Shown here: piece by piece, positions 8,989-18,722 of the stretch
How the letters are laid out: each line of letters starts with the position of its first letter
Position numbering within the stretch: position 1 is the first letter of the stretch
Assembly: GCA_016218085.1 (NCBI GenBank)
Contig: JACREY010000008.1
Coordinates: forward strand, 124,001-188,000
Origin: Ignavibacteriota bacterium
GTDB taxonomy: Bacteria > Bacteroidota > Ignavibacteria > Tepidaquicellales > Tepidaquicellaceae
Direction of reading: 5' to 3'
DNA length: 64,000 bases
Notes under the pieces: model-generated
Seen by the model: only the letters and a program-made list of their open reading frames with translations
The model's database searches: none
Told to the model about the DNA's origin: nothing
Translations under genes and position numbers: made by a program

Positions 8989-10088
8989 TGCTTTCTTTCT
9001 TTCCAGCTTATTTTGGTGCCAAGAAGAAAAGTCAGGGGAAGCAAAAGGCCGTATGCTGCAAAGTACAATTGGAAAATTGGAAATAAAGTAAACACACCTT
9101 TAAATTTTAGCTTATTATGAACCGGTATCATTATCATAAGTTCGGAAATAAATTTAATAAAAATCAAAAGAAGGTACATTAATGGATTCAGGAAAAATAA
9201 TCCTGCAACAAGCATCAGGTTTACCGCATACATATCGAAGCCGAGAATCCATCCGAGAAAATTTATACCGAGTCCACCCTTAAACCATCTTTTTTTCTGA
9301 TTATACAATTCCTTTACTGTCTTGCACTCCTCCGTAAGTACTGCACACTCTGGATTTACAGGGTATATTACTTTGTATTTGCTGTCGGAATTTATTCTTC
9401 TCATCAATGCAAGGTCTTCTGTAACGGAGAAATTTATGCTGCTGTAGCCACCGATTTCATTATAAACTTTCTTTGAGAATGTGAGATTATTTCCGATACA
9501 GCTTAATATGCTTCCGATACCACTGCTGCAAGATGCCAGTGCCTGCAGATATATCCAGTCAAGTGCCTGAAGCTTTGCGAACATTGAGTTCTTGTAGTTA
9601 ATCTTTGTAAATCCGCATACCATTTCAACATTGCCAAGGAAATATTTTACGGTTTCCTTAACCCAGCCGGGTGGTACATTGCAGTCAGCATCGGTCATAA
9701 GAATAATATCACCTGATGCTGACTTTACCGCAGAATCTATTGCATTGGCTTTTCCCTTCAGGTTCTTTGTTTCGGTGTTGTCGGAATCCAATACAATAAA
9801 TTCAGGGTATCCTTTGGTACTTTCAAGCATTATTTCCTTTGTCCTGTCGGTGGATTTATCATTAACGAGGAATATTTCCAGGAGGCTTTTTTCGTAATGA
9901 AGATTTTTTAATGATTCTATGCAGTTTGAAATAATATTTTCTTCGTTTCTTGCTGCTACTATTACTGAGATTTTAATATTAAGGTTATCAGGATTCTGCT
10001 TGAGTGAGGAGGAGCGCAGATATCCGAATAAAAAAATTACGTGTAAAATCAAATACAGAAATACAGAAACAATGAATATTATTTCCAT
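8985..10088 (-). CDS. Membrane glycosyltransferase, family 2
   Basis: This is a 367-residue GT2 enzyme that would transfer sugar from a nucleotide-sugar to a lipid or polysaccharide acceptor at the inner membrane. An N-terminal membrane helix (residues 3-25) precedes the GT-A domain. That domain contains ISVIVAARNEENIISNCIES, the DxD-type MTDADCNVPPGW, the acidic VTEDLALMRRI and QKKRWFKGG (QxxRW), as in processive or long-chain synthases. Three hydrophobic segments follow near the C-terminus. No other polysaccharide genes are adjacent, so the product is unknown. Confidence 0.9.
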   Translation of the reverse strand: MEIIFIVSVFLYLILHVIFLFGYLRSSSLKQNPDNLNIKISVIVAARNEENIISNCIESLKNLHYEKSLLEIFLVNDKSTDRTKEIMLESTKGYPEFIVLDSDNTETKNLKGKANAIDSAVKSASGDIILMTDADCNVPPGWVKETVKYFLGNVEMVCGFTKINYKNSMFAKLQALDWIYLQALASCSSGIGSILSCIGNNLTFSKKVYNEIGGYSSINFSVTEDLALMRRINSDSKYKVIYPVNPECAVLTEECKTVKELYNQKKRWFKGGLGINFLGWILGFDMYAVNLMLVAGLFFLNPLMYLLLIFIKFISELMIMIPVHNKLKFKGVFTLFPIFQLYFAAYGLLLPLTFLLGTKISWKERKH

Positions 10089-10117
10089 TTAATAAAGAAT
10101 ATTGAAATAGGCGGTAG

Positions 10118-13100
10118 TTATTTAACTACAGCGATTTTTATAATTTTTCTTTCCTTATTGCCGTCAATTTCAGCTTCTATTACACCGTAATAGATGCCGC
10201 TCTGGACGTTTGATACATCCCATACAATTTCATTATCTGCATTTGATATTGCTGTTGCGTTCAGCTTGGTAACCATTTCACCTGAGAGGTCAAGGATTTT
10301 AACGGTTGCCGATGTTGCATTTCCGTTTATATAATACCTTATAAATGTCTTCGAATCGTATACCGGATTTGGCCAGTTGTAAGCCCTGTCTGATGGCAGT
10401 TTTTCGCTGAAGTTGTTCGAAGAAGTCAGATATTTGAAATTGTTATTAGACAGATATTTGTCTTTATGGAAGTTTTTCCAGAGAATTTTGCTTTCGTCAT
10501 AGCGGGTATTGGTTTTATATGCATAAAGGTATCCGTCTCCGCCATACACAATTATTCCGAGTGTATCATTCAAGTTTGCAAGAGCGGGAGTGGAAACGGA
10601 ATTTGCTCCGGTTTTCACCGGATATCCGCTGCACAGCTTGCCGTTAATGCCATATGCATACAAGTCACCGTCAATAGTTGTGAAGACTATATCCATTATT
10701 CCGTCGTTATTTATGTCTCCAACGACAATTCCGTGAGAAACTTTTTTATTATACGAAACAGGGAAATTTTCCAGAAGGACGCCTGCGGAATTAATAGCAA
10801 ACAAACCTTCATTTGCGGTAAAAATAATTTCCTGTCTGCCGTCTTTATTTACATCCGCAAGTATCGGGCTTTGCGCACTCGTAATTTTATAATTAATATT
10901 TAATTTTTTCCCGTTTATATAAAAATCACTCGTAGTGTAAACTAATTCAAGTGAATCTATTGTATTTTTACCGAGCAGATTACCCGTAATTATATGTCTG
11001 TCGTATGCTGTTCTGTATAAATACCCGGTATTATTTAATTTCGAAAATATTGTAGGAGTGCTTCTTGCAGATGAATCGATAACTGTTGGGGAATTATCGA
11101 GTTTTACTTCATAAATCCATCCGTTACCAAAACCTAATACGACTTTAGAGGAATCAAAAATCAAAGGATAAGCTGAAATGCCTGATGGATGAGTATTTTC
11201 GGTTGCTGAATCAGTAATTATTCCGTTATTAATACCGAAAAATCCAATTTTATAATTATTTGAAATTAAAGCTAATTTATTGGCATTACCATATTTTGAT
11301 GAATAGACAATTGATGCAGGCATTTTCCCGTAATTATAAACTAACACACCGCCGGTATCAGATGAAATCGGGCTTCCGTCAGATTTAAATCCGTATAAAT
11401 TATAATGATTATTAATAAAGAATTCGTCCCTGCCGTCACCATTTATATCGAATGCCATTGGACGGTTTTGGTGATCCCAGTTATCATTCCCGACATATTT
11501 TGGAAATCCGGCAAGAGGTCTTATAAAATCAGTACCAATTTTCACCCTGAATTTCATTACAGCTGCAATCGAGTCAAACTCAGTGATGTAAATACCGTTA
11601 TTCGCTTTTGAATTACTGAGTGAATTCGGATAAGAAGTCGGAGTAAATTCATTCTTGTAAATGTTTGCAGGCACATAGTGATTTCCTCTGTACCAGAAAT
11701 CCACAAAATATCCGTCAGATGTAACATCACCGAAAGGTGTGTTGTAAGTGACTCCGATATCCTGCGAGCCTTTTGCTTCCATCAGCTTTACTCCGCGGTT
11801 TTTTATATCGGCATTAATCGAGTTTGTAACGATTTTTGCATCTATTATATTTTCATCTATATGCCATATAAGAATGCCTCCGCTGAAGTTGCAGGTATCT
11901 GCAATTACTCCCGGAAGGCTCCAGTCAAGGTATTTGACGTTTGTTATATTTCCGTTGACTGCATAAACATCGTAGTTTACAAATCCGGGAACATCTTTAG
12001 TGAAATTAAGAGAGTCTCTGAAAGCCCTGTTTCGGGTATAAACAGTCTGTCCCGAATTATCAAAACTTCTGTTCCTGTTTTCTATGAGGAAATATTCTTT
12101 TGAACTCATCAGAACTTTGAGAACCGTTGTATCTCCGATTCCGCTGTTCGAAGATGTCTTTAACCTGTAATATGCATCTCCCGATGAAACAACAACAGGC
12201 ACTGTCCATCCGAGATAAATCTTTTCCCATGCTGACGGTTCGGGTGGAAATATCCCGTTAAAGCTGAAAATCGACTGTCCGTCCATCAGGCCGAATCTTC
12301 CTATAGCAGTTGTTCCCGTTTTAGTATCGAACAAATCGGGAAGTCCGATATAACTGCCGGTGCTAGCGGTTAAAATACCGTTAATGCCGAGCTGGAGTAA
12401 AAAGTTACCTGATATAAGGTTTAGTTCCCTTAATTCATTCGATGGAATTATCATCGAATTCCTTATTATGAATCCTGTCCTTGTCACATAGCCGTTTATC
12501 TGAATCTCCTGAAGATTTTTTGGTCCGAGATAAACCGATGGTATGTCGTAAGGATACGGATCATATCCGAATATTGATTCAAGATTGATGTCTTTGCCGA
12601 CACCTGCGTGAAAAATCACAAATGCAGTTCCGGTTGAATCGTATCCGCTCAAATCCATTATACTGTCAGCTCTTGACCATGTATCATTAAACAAGTATCC
12701 GTATTTTGTAAAGTTCTCGTTTTTCTGTGGTGAGTAATATGCCATTTCATGTGGAAGCGTAATCAGTTTTCCATACAGTTTGTAATTTATTATCTGTTTT
12801 CCTTTTGAGGATTTATAATAATAGTTTTTAAGGAATTCAAGATGATCTGCAAAATATGCGCTGTCATAGGGCGGAGCATCTATAACTGTGTCTCTCTGAA
12901 GTCCCGGGTCATAGTATTTATTCGATAAATCCATTTTACCGTTACCTGTTGTTCTTGGGTCATTGTCTTCCTGAAACTGCACCATTACAGCGATAATATT
13001 AACCGTATCTGAGGTTTGTGCATGAAATTTAATTGTCATTCGTGGTTCGGTTGGGCCGTACTTAACAGGATGCGAGAGGGAATAGTTAATCCTGTCTTTT

Positions 13101-13162
13101 GACTGGCTGAATATAAATCCTGCTGATAAAAATAAAATGCTTAATAATTTTATAAATTTCAT
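10118..13162 (-). CDS. T9SS-sorted protein with M6-peptidase-like domain and FG-GAP/VCBS-type repeats
   Basis: The 1014-residue protein has a signal peptide (1-19) and then a region resembling M6 metalloproteases. Matching pieces are VMVQFQEDNDPRTTGNG, GLPDLFDTKTGTTAIGRFG, LMDGQSIFS and PSAWEKIYLGW. The zinc motif HExxH that normally precedes 'GLPDL' is absent: LNLISGNFLLQLGING stands there (residues about 246-261), and no HExxH occurs elsewhere. The second half has calcium-loop style repeats (LADVNKDGRQEIIF, VGDINNDGIMDIVF). The last 90 residues form a T9SS-type sorting domain (YNWPNPVYDSKTFIRYYI ... QSGIYYGVIEAE). It lies just downstream of porV and porU on the same strand. It is probably secreted and proteolytically inactive. 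Confidence 0.85.
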   Translation of the reverse strand: MKFIKLLSILFLSAGFIFSQSKDRINYSLSHPVKYGPTEPRMTIKFHAQTSDTVNIIAVMVQFQEDNDPRTTGNGKMDLSNKYYDPGLQRDTVIDAPPYDSAYFADHLEFLKNYYYKSSKGKQIINYKLYGKLITLPHEMAYYSPQKNENFTKYGYLFNDTWSRADSIMDLSGYDSTGTAFVIFHAGVGKDINLESIFGYDPYPYDIPSVYLGPKNLQEIQINGYVTRTGFIIRNSMIIPSNELRELNLISGNFLLQLGINGILTASTGSYIGLPDLFDTKTGTTAIGRFGLMDGQSIFSFNGIFPPEPSAWEKIYLGWTVPVVVSSGDAYYRLKTSSNSGIGDTTVLKVLMSSKEYFLIENRNRSFDNSGQTVYTRNRAFRDSLNFTKDVPGFVNYDVYAVNGNITNVKYLDWSLPGVIADTCNFSGGILIWHIDENIIDAKIVTNSINADIKNRGVKLMEAKGSQDIGVTYNTPFGDVTSDGYFVDFWYRGNHYVPANIYKNEFTPTSYPNSLSNSKANNGIYITEFDSIAAVMKFRVKIGTDFIRPLAGFPKYVGNDNWDHQNRPMAFDINGDGRDEFFINNHYNLYGFKSDGSPISSDTGGVLVYNYGKMPASIVYSSKYGNANKLALISNNYKIGFFGINNGIITDSATENTHPSGISAYPLIFDSSKVVLGFGNGWIYEVKLDNSPTVIDSSARSTPTIFSKLNNTGYLYRTAYDRHIITGNLLGKNTIDSLELVYTTSDFYINGKKLNINYKITSAQSPILADVNKDGRQEIIFTANEGLFAINSAGVLLENFPVSYNKKVSHGIVVGDINNDGIMDIVFTTIDGDLYAYGINGKLCSGYPVKTGANSVSTPALANLNDTLGIIVYGGDGYLYAYKTNTRYDESKILWKNFHKDKYLSNNNFKYLTSSNNFSEKLPSDRAYNWPNPVYDSKTFIRYYINGNATSATVKILDLSGEMVTKLNATAISNADNEIVWDVSNVQSGIYYGVIEAEIDGNKERKIIKIAVVK

Positions 13163-13228
13163 GTTATTAAATGGAATAATTAATATATCATTTCAGAAGA
13201 TACAAATTCAAAAAGGAGATAAAAATGA

Positions 13229-13280
13229 AATAATCTTTGAAACCAGATTTAGGGAAATAAATTAGGTTCCAAAGATTATT
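13229..13280 (-). terminator. Probable terminator or hairpin downstream of porV
   Basis: 13229-13244 and 13265-13280 are complementary at 15 of 16 positions around a 20-nt loop, beginning 16 nt past the porV stop on the minus strand. The following T-tract is short (TTTTT), so termination may be partial and allow readthrough into the M6-like gene. Confidence 0.5.
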
Positions 13281-13295
13281 ATATATCAGAATGAA

Positions 13296-14414
13296 TTAAA
13301 AATCCAAAACTAATCCGAACCTGAGCGTATTTGCAAGCGGATGATTTTCTTCAACTGCATTTATATAACTGAAATCAAATCCGTATTTATCATACCTGAT
13401 ACCTGCTCCAAGTGTTATGAATTTTCTGTTTCCGTTGTTTGGATCTTCATAGAAATAGCCTGCTCTTAATGCAACGAGTCTGGGGCTTCCGTACCAGTAT
13501 TCAACACCTACTGAAGACTGGATAGTTGTACCAATCTGTCCAAGTCCGCCTTTCCAGGAAGTTGCCATAGCTTTATAAAATGCATCTGATGTACCGTCGG
13601 GATGCCTGTTTACAAGCAGCTTTGAAAAGTCAGCTGTAAGCATCAGGTCATTACCTTCATTTTTGAAAAGGTTATATGCAATACCAAGCCTTAGCTGTGT
13701 AGGTATCGGGTCTGCCTGAGAAGCATCGACGTAGGAAATTTTCGGACCGAGGTTTGAAAGATTAAGACCAATGGAAAGCTTGTCTTTAATCATCTTCGGA
13801 CCTCTTTTGAATTTGTACAATCCCGAAATGTCAAAGCTTGTTGTAAAAGCTGTACCGCTGCCTTTTTCATTACCTACCTGAAGGTTATTAGGCGAAAGTC
13901 TGCTGTATATAAATCTTACAGTAACACCGGCACCAAATTCCTTATTCAACTGGGTTGCATATGCCATTGCTACGGCGAATTCATATGCTTTATAGTTTTT
14001 TGATTCATCCATTCTTCCGGATTCGTCTGTGTAAATAACTTCACCGATATTCAGATAAGTGAAATCCATACCCACTGTACCGTTCAGGCTTTTTATATAT
14101 TTTCTTGCCGCAAGATAATCATAAAAAAGATCCGAAAGACCGAGACCTGCAAGCCAGGGGGAGTGAGTGAAATTAACCTGAGTCCCATCCGTCTGAAATG
14201 CGAGTCCAGATGGATTCCAGTGCATAGCTGTTGCATCATCAGCTATTGCCGTACCGGTTTCACCCATACCTGCAAATCTTGAGTTCGGTCCTATTAAAAG
14301 GAAAGGCACTCCTGTTGATACTGTATTCTGTGCGAATAAAGTATTAAAATCAAAAATCATCGTTAGAGCAAATATAATCACTGCTGTATTTCTAACACAT
14401 TTTAAATTGAACAT
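13296..14414 (-). CDS. porV: T9SS outer-membrane protein PorV (LptO family)
   Basis: PorV is an outer-membrane beta-barrel that receives T9SS cargo and works with the sortase PorU in the attachment complex. The 372-residue product has a signal peptide. It then has VPFLLIGPNSRFAGMGETGTAIADDATAMHWNPSGLAF in pieces typical of PorV/PorQ: residue blocks 'GPNSRFAGMG', 'ADDATA' and 'NPSGLA'. The barrel closes with NTLRFGLVLDF. I place the start at the ATG 14414 because GGAGG lies about 11 nt upstream; an in-frame TTG at 14432 would add six residues across that GGAGG. porU lies 40 nt upstream on the same strand. Confidence 0.9.
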   Translation of the reverse strand: MFNLKCVRNTAVIIFALTMIFDFNTLFAQNTVSTGVPFLLIGPNSRFAGMGETGTAIADDATAMHWNPSGLAFQTDGTQVNFTHSPWLAGLGLSDLFYDYLAARKYIKSLNGTVGMDFTYLNIGEVIYTDESGRMDESKNYKAYEFAVAMAYATQLNKEFGAGVTVRFIYSRLSPNNLQVGNEKGSGTAFTTSFDISGLYKFKRGPKMIKDKLSIGLNLSNLGPKISYVDASQADPIPTQLRLGIAYNLFKNEGNDLMLTADFSKLLVNRHPDGTSDAFYKAMATSWKGGLGQIGTTIQSSVGVEYWYGSPRLVALRAGYFYEDPNNGNRKFITLGAGIRYDKYGFDFSYINAVEENHPLANTLRFGLVLDF

Positions 14415-14454
14415 TTCTTGTATTACCTCCAAAAGTTTATTATTAAAAATCTAT

Positions 14455-17400
14455 TTATTTTAATTTTGCTATTATTCCGGTACTTGTTTTATTGTAAAGT
14501 CCGTTATCTGATTTTACGGTTACTTTGTAAATATACGATCCGTTTGCTATCGCATCACCATCTGTATCCCTGCCGTCCCATTCTAGTATAACATTTTTAT
14601 CACCTATATTAGTTCTTGTTATTTCTTTAATTAGTCTTCCCCCTACAGTATAAATCTTAACCTTAACACTAATGGGTGAATCCAAGTTATGCTGGAAAGT
14701 GAAACTTGTATTATCCTTAAAAGGATTAGGATAATTGAATACCTTATCCACATAAAGCTGTGATGTACCTTTTACCGTGAAATAGATAATTGCTTCGGAA
14801 AGGTTATTATAAGTGTCCCAGGCCCTTATTTTAAGCCTATAATTACCGTCTGCCAGGTTCTGCAACGGGTATTCGAGAGAGCCGTACTGATAACTCGTAT
14901 CCGAATTATAATAAGATGTAAGGTCAATTTTTCCGTTCTCATTATCGTTCAAAATTGCTTCGAGTTTATGACCGATTTGGCCTGTAAGGTTAATTCCGCT
15001 GAGATCGTATAAATCAGCAATTATTTTTGTGTTCTGATTTACCATATCGCCGGTACGGAAATTTCTTGTATCCATAAAAGCGTTAATTACTGGACCGGTC
15101 GTATCAACAGTTGCATTTGTATCGATACCGTTCAGCACAAACCTGTTGGAATATCCGGATCCTTCAGTATATGTATCCGAGAAATATGCAGTTAGCTTTC
15201 CATTTCCTGTTGTATAAGAAATATCCCGCGGGACAATAAATTTTATTGTCCATTTGCCGTTTACTACCCTGGTTTTTCCCTTGAAGATTGTACCGCCGTC
15301 TAACCTGAAAAAGAAAGGATAACCAAAATCATAATACACTATGTTTTTATCTACATCGAATACTTTAATTGTAATTTCCCCGTTATACGTGTTCCAGAAA
15401 GATGAATCAGGATAAAGTACTCTTCCTTTAATTTCCACTTTTTGAAGGGCCTTAATAGTATCAACAGAAAGAAAATCACCTACGTATGTTTTATTTATGC
15501 TGTCAACAGAAGTGAAATATTGTGGTATGCTGATCCTTACTGTCGGGTCTCCCTCATATCCGTATTTCATATCGTTATCAGAAAGGTTCAGTTTGAGCTT
15601 GCATCTGTACATTGCTTTTCCGAATCGTATAGGAAGGTTAAGAGTATCTTTTTCGAACATGTAGCTGTCCCAAAGCTTATTATTGAATTCTGCGTTGTTA
15701 GTGGCATATACAGGTCTGTTTGCACCCACAACACCTATTGCGCCGCTTTCAATAAGTACGAGCTGTTCGCCTGCGCAAATTGAAAATGGGTCATCCCATC
15801 TTAAAAGGTCGCAGCTTGCAATCGTGACCAACGGTAATTTGCTTTTATTGGTAAGCTGGGGTACGGATTCATCTCTTACAAATACGTGTTCGTGCGCCCA
15901 TAAGTCGGTACTTCCGTGTCCTACATAATTGATAACAAGTCTTCCTTCATTCCAACCTTTGATAATATCAACATTGGCACCCGGTTTTCTGCGTCCCTGT
16001 GGTGTTATTACAGCAGGATAAGTAACAATATAAATTTTTTCTTTTTCGAAATCTCTGGGTGTATATGTTTCAGCTATATCTTCGCATTGTTGTGTATGAA
16101 TATTATTCTCCTGTCCCTGATTATTTTCCGTCGTCCATCCGTCATCGGCTACATACATAATTTTCTTTTTCCATATTCCGAAATTATCTCTTGCTTCATA
16201 TCTTTTAATTTTTTGAACGGCAAGATTGGCATCTGAAAGATAATTCAGATTCAGTCTTCCTGTATAAAAATCGGGTAGTGTTGCCTGAGGAACAGGGGTG
16301 CTTGAATTTATATCGCAAATAAAGTCATCACTTGGGTAACTTGTTATTTCATCATTATAGTCGCTGTTTTTTTCAATAGGGGGAAGGAAATTTCTCAATG
16401 TAAGATTGTAAATATTCTTGAAATCATAACTTCCGTCACCGAAGAAAAGCACATAAACGGGTTTTCTTTGCCAGAAGTTGAATGTATATTTAAGGAAATT
16501 CCTCATCGAAACGGGGTCCGGCAATCCGCCTCCGAATTCATTATAAATTTCATTTACATTTATCACAACAGTTTTCAGGTAATCGGGGTGATTTTCTCCC
16601 GGTGACTCCCTGTAGTTTTTTAATTCGTTGGCTGCTGAAAGGAATTCAGGAGGTGAAATAATTATGAAATCAGCGCCCGCAATATAACCCCCGTGCAGAT
16701 TCTGGTTTGCTACTCTCGATGAAATCGAAACCGGTGTTTTGTAATTATTCCCGCCTATTACATAATAATTATTCAATATGCCTAGGGTGGAATTAATATC
16801 CTGGAATCTGACAATCCCGGAATTGAATGAAATCGGGTTAATAAGTCTGACATTGTTAAATTCAGTTACATCGAATATTTTTACATCGCTTGTATTAAAT
16901 GAAGAAACCTGATATTCAACAACATCGGTTGTATCGAGCGCATAAAAATGCAAAACATTATTGAAAGCGCTGTTGAAACTTCTATCGTAAAAAACTTCAA
17001 GGTAATCATAATAAATATCAACGCTTCCTGTATTGTATTGGGGATTTATGTAAGCAGAAAGATTAAAAGTATTTCCTGAATTTATTGCATAACCATCTAT
17101 TATATTAGCGGGATTTATATGAATAAAACCACCGCCAAGATTGGCATCCAATGTGTGGAACTGGTGATAGTTGTTAGCGTCTTTGAATTCCAGGACTGCT
17201 GTATTGGATGAGGCGTTTCCCATTCTGAATTTAAAATTAACTGTTGAACCGTTTACAAAACCGTTCAGAGTTCTGCTGAAAGAAAAGCTCTCGCCGATTC
17301 CGATTCTCTGGCTGAGCCACAACATTCCTGTAGAGCCGAGGTTGTTAATTTCGGGTTCATCAAAAAACATATCCTTGAAAGACTGTGCAGGGGGCAGGTT

Positions 17401-18513
17401 ACCGTTATTTATCGAATTTGTAATGGAAATTCTTCTGCCATTGCTGCCTCCGTATGTAATCCAGTAATAGTTGGATACAGAATAATGGTTTATGTTGTGA
17501 TAGAACTTTTTGGTAACAGGGTCGTATGTCCACCAGTTCGGGGAATTTCCGTAAAAAAGAATGAAATCATTATCATCGAACTTACCGTCATTTTCTCCTT
17601 CCACTAATATCTTAAGCTCTGCAAGGTCATCAGTTACCTGAAGTAAATTGTCGTATGGAAGTTCTTGACCGCCATTTCCGTATATTTTTATAGTTCTCGG
17701 GTCCAGATTATTTACATTAATTCCTGCATTCTGCAATGAATTTTTATCAAGCTTATAAATCCCGTCTTCTTTAACTTCAATTTTGTAAAAATCTCCTGTT
17801 GCAAGAACACTGTTATTTACATTTGCTCTAAAACTTACAGATTCTTTTGTTGACCAGTTTATAGCAGTTTTTGCATTAAGTGCGATATCATAAAAAAATG
17901 ACTTTTCCTGCAAACTCAGATTCCTTTGCGAAAAAACAGGCCTGTCACCGAAAGTAATGCGCAGTCTTATATAAGTGTATTTTCTAATTGTTTTAGAAAC
18001 GGGATTGTAAACAACAGGATACACCTGCACCATTCCAAGATATTTATCCCTTAAAGTCTTATCCTGTTTTATGTCTATTATGTTATTTGGATAAAAACTG
18101 TTATTTAAATATATTTTATTATCTGGTGAATAATCATACAGCAATTCAAGTTTATTGTTTGCTTTTTTAGGTTTGGGAACCGGTTTTACTTCTACATTGA
18201 TTTTTTCCGAGAATCTCGATTCCAGAATTTCCACCCTGTTATTCTTATTTCCTGGGAGTATAAAAGAGAAAGTTCTGCTGCCAAGATTCGGTTTTCCGTA
18301 TTCGGTTGTGTTAAATGAAGAATTTTGAAAATTTACATCATCTGAATATATGGGTGTAAATTCAATTTCAAGATAGGTGCTTGTGGATGCGACTACTTTA
18401 TAATCAGGTATATTATATTTAATTGCAGATTCTGTGTCTTTTTTTGACTGTGAAAAAGCAAATGCTGCTGTAATAAAGATTAATACTGATAAAATTATTT
18501 TTTTTGCACCCAT
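14455..18513 (-). CDS. porU: T9SS C-terminal signal peptidase/sortase PorU (peptidase family C25)
   Basis: PorU removes the C-terminal sorting domain of T9SS cargo and links the cargo to the cell surface. The 1352-residue protein has a signal peptide (1-21), a long beta-rich N-terminal region, and a gingipain-type C25 domain at about residues 620-1000. The catalytic pair is H866 in INYVGHGSTDLWAHE and C901 in LVTIASCDLLRWDDPF, followed by GAIGVVGANRPVYATNN. An immunoglobulin-like part and a FlgD-like C-terminal domain (VFNYPNPFKDNTSFTF) complete it, as in other PorU proteins that keep their own terminal domain. It heads a porU-porV-M6-like run. Confidence 0.93.
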   Translation of the reverse strand: MGAKKIILSVLIFITAAFAFSQSKKDTESAIKYNIPDYKVVASTSTYLEIEFTPIYSDDVNFQNSSFNTTEYGKPNLGSRTFSFILPGNKNNRVEILESRFSEKINVEVKPVPKPKKANNKLELLYDYSPDNKIYLNNSFYPNNIIDIKQDKTLRDKYLGMVQVYPVVYNPVSKTIRKYTYIRLRITFGDRPVFSQRNLSLQEKSFFYDIALNAKTAINWSTKESVSFRANVNNSVLATGDFYKIEVKEDGIYKLDKNSLQNAGINVNNLDPRTIKIYGNGGQELPYDNLLQVTDDLAELKILVEGENDGKFDDNDFILFYGNSPNWWTYDPVTKKFYHNINHYSVSNYYWITYGGSNGRRISITNSINNGNLPPAQSFKDMFFDEPEINNLGSTGMLWLSQRIGIGESFSFSRTLNGFVNGSTVNFKFRMGNASSNTAVLEFKDANNYHQFHTLDANLGGGFIHINPANIIDGYAINSGNTFNLSAYINPQYNTGSVDIYYDYLEVFYDRSFNSAFNNVLHFYALDTTDVVEYQVSSFNTSDVKIFDVTEFNNVRLINPISFNSGIVRFQDINSTLGILNNYYVIGGNNYKTPVSISSRVANQNLHGGYIAGADFIIISPPEFLSAANELKNYRESPGENHPDYLKTVVINVNEIYNEFGGGLPDPVSMRNFLKYTFNFWQRKPVYVLFFGDGSYDFKNIYNLTLRNFLPPIEKNSDYNDEITSYPSDDFICDINSSTPVPQATLPDFYTGRLNLNYLSDANLAVQKIKRYEARDNFGIWKKKIMYVADDGWTTENNQGQENNIHTQQCEDIAETYTPRDFEKEKIYIVTYPAVITPQGRRKPGANVDIIKGWNEGRLVINYVGHGSTDLWAHEHVFVRDESVPQLTNKSKLPLVTIASCDLLRWDDPFSICAGEQLVLIESGAIGVVGANRPVYATNNAEFNNKLWDSYMFEKDTLNLPIRFGKAMYRCKLKLNLSDNDMKYGYEGDPTVRISIPQYFTSVDSINKTYVGDFLSVDTIKALQKVEIKGRVLYPDSSFWNTYNGEITIKVFDVDKNIVYYDFGYPFFFRLDGGTIFKGKTRVVNGKWTIKFIVPRDISYTTGNGKLTAYFSDTYTEGSGYSNRFVLNGIDTNATVDTTGPVINAFMDTRNFRTGDMVNQNTKIIADLYDLSGINLTGQIGHKLEAILNDNENGKIDLTSYYNSDTSYQYGSLEYPLQNLADGNYRLKIRAWDTYNNLSEAIIYFTVKGTSQLYVDKVFNYPNPFKDNTSFTFQHNLDSPISVKVKIYTVGGRLIKEITRTNIGDKNVILEWDGRDTDGDAIANGSYIYKVTVKSDNGLYNKTSTGIIAKLK

Positions 18514-18542
18514 AGTTTTTATTTTTTAATGATAATAAAAAA

Positions 18543-18581
18543 CCATTTATTAAAGTTCTAAGGAATAACCTTAATAAATGG
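18543..18581 (-). terminator. Rho-independent terminator after rnc
   Basis: An 11-bp stem (18543-18553 with 18571-18581) has a 17-nt loop. On the minus strand it is followed by a run of T (complement of 18537-18542). It lies about 140 nt beyond the rnc stop and just before porU, so it probably separates the acpP-fabF-rnc unit from porU. An A+T flank on the other side could also let it work for plus-strand transcripts. Confidence 0.65.
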
Positions 18582-18722
18582 CCTTTTTATTATATTTAAT
18601 CATTAATTTAATTTTTAATTCTTAAGCAATATCAACCGGCAATAATTAAATACCTCCCTTTTTTAATACAAAAATATATCTACTTACAAATAATGTCAAG
18701 ACTTAAATGAAATTAATCGGCG

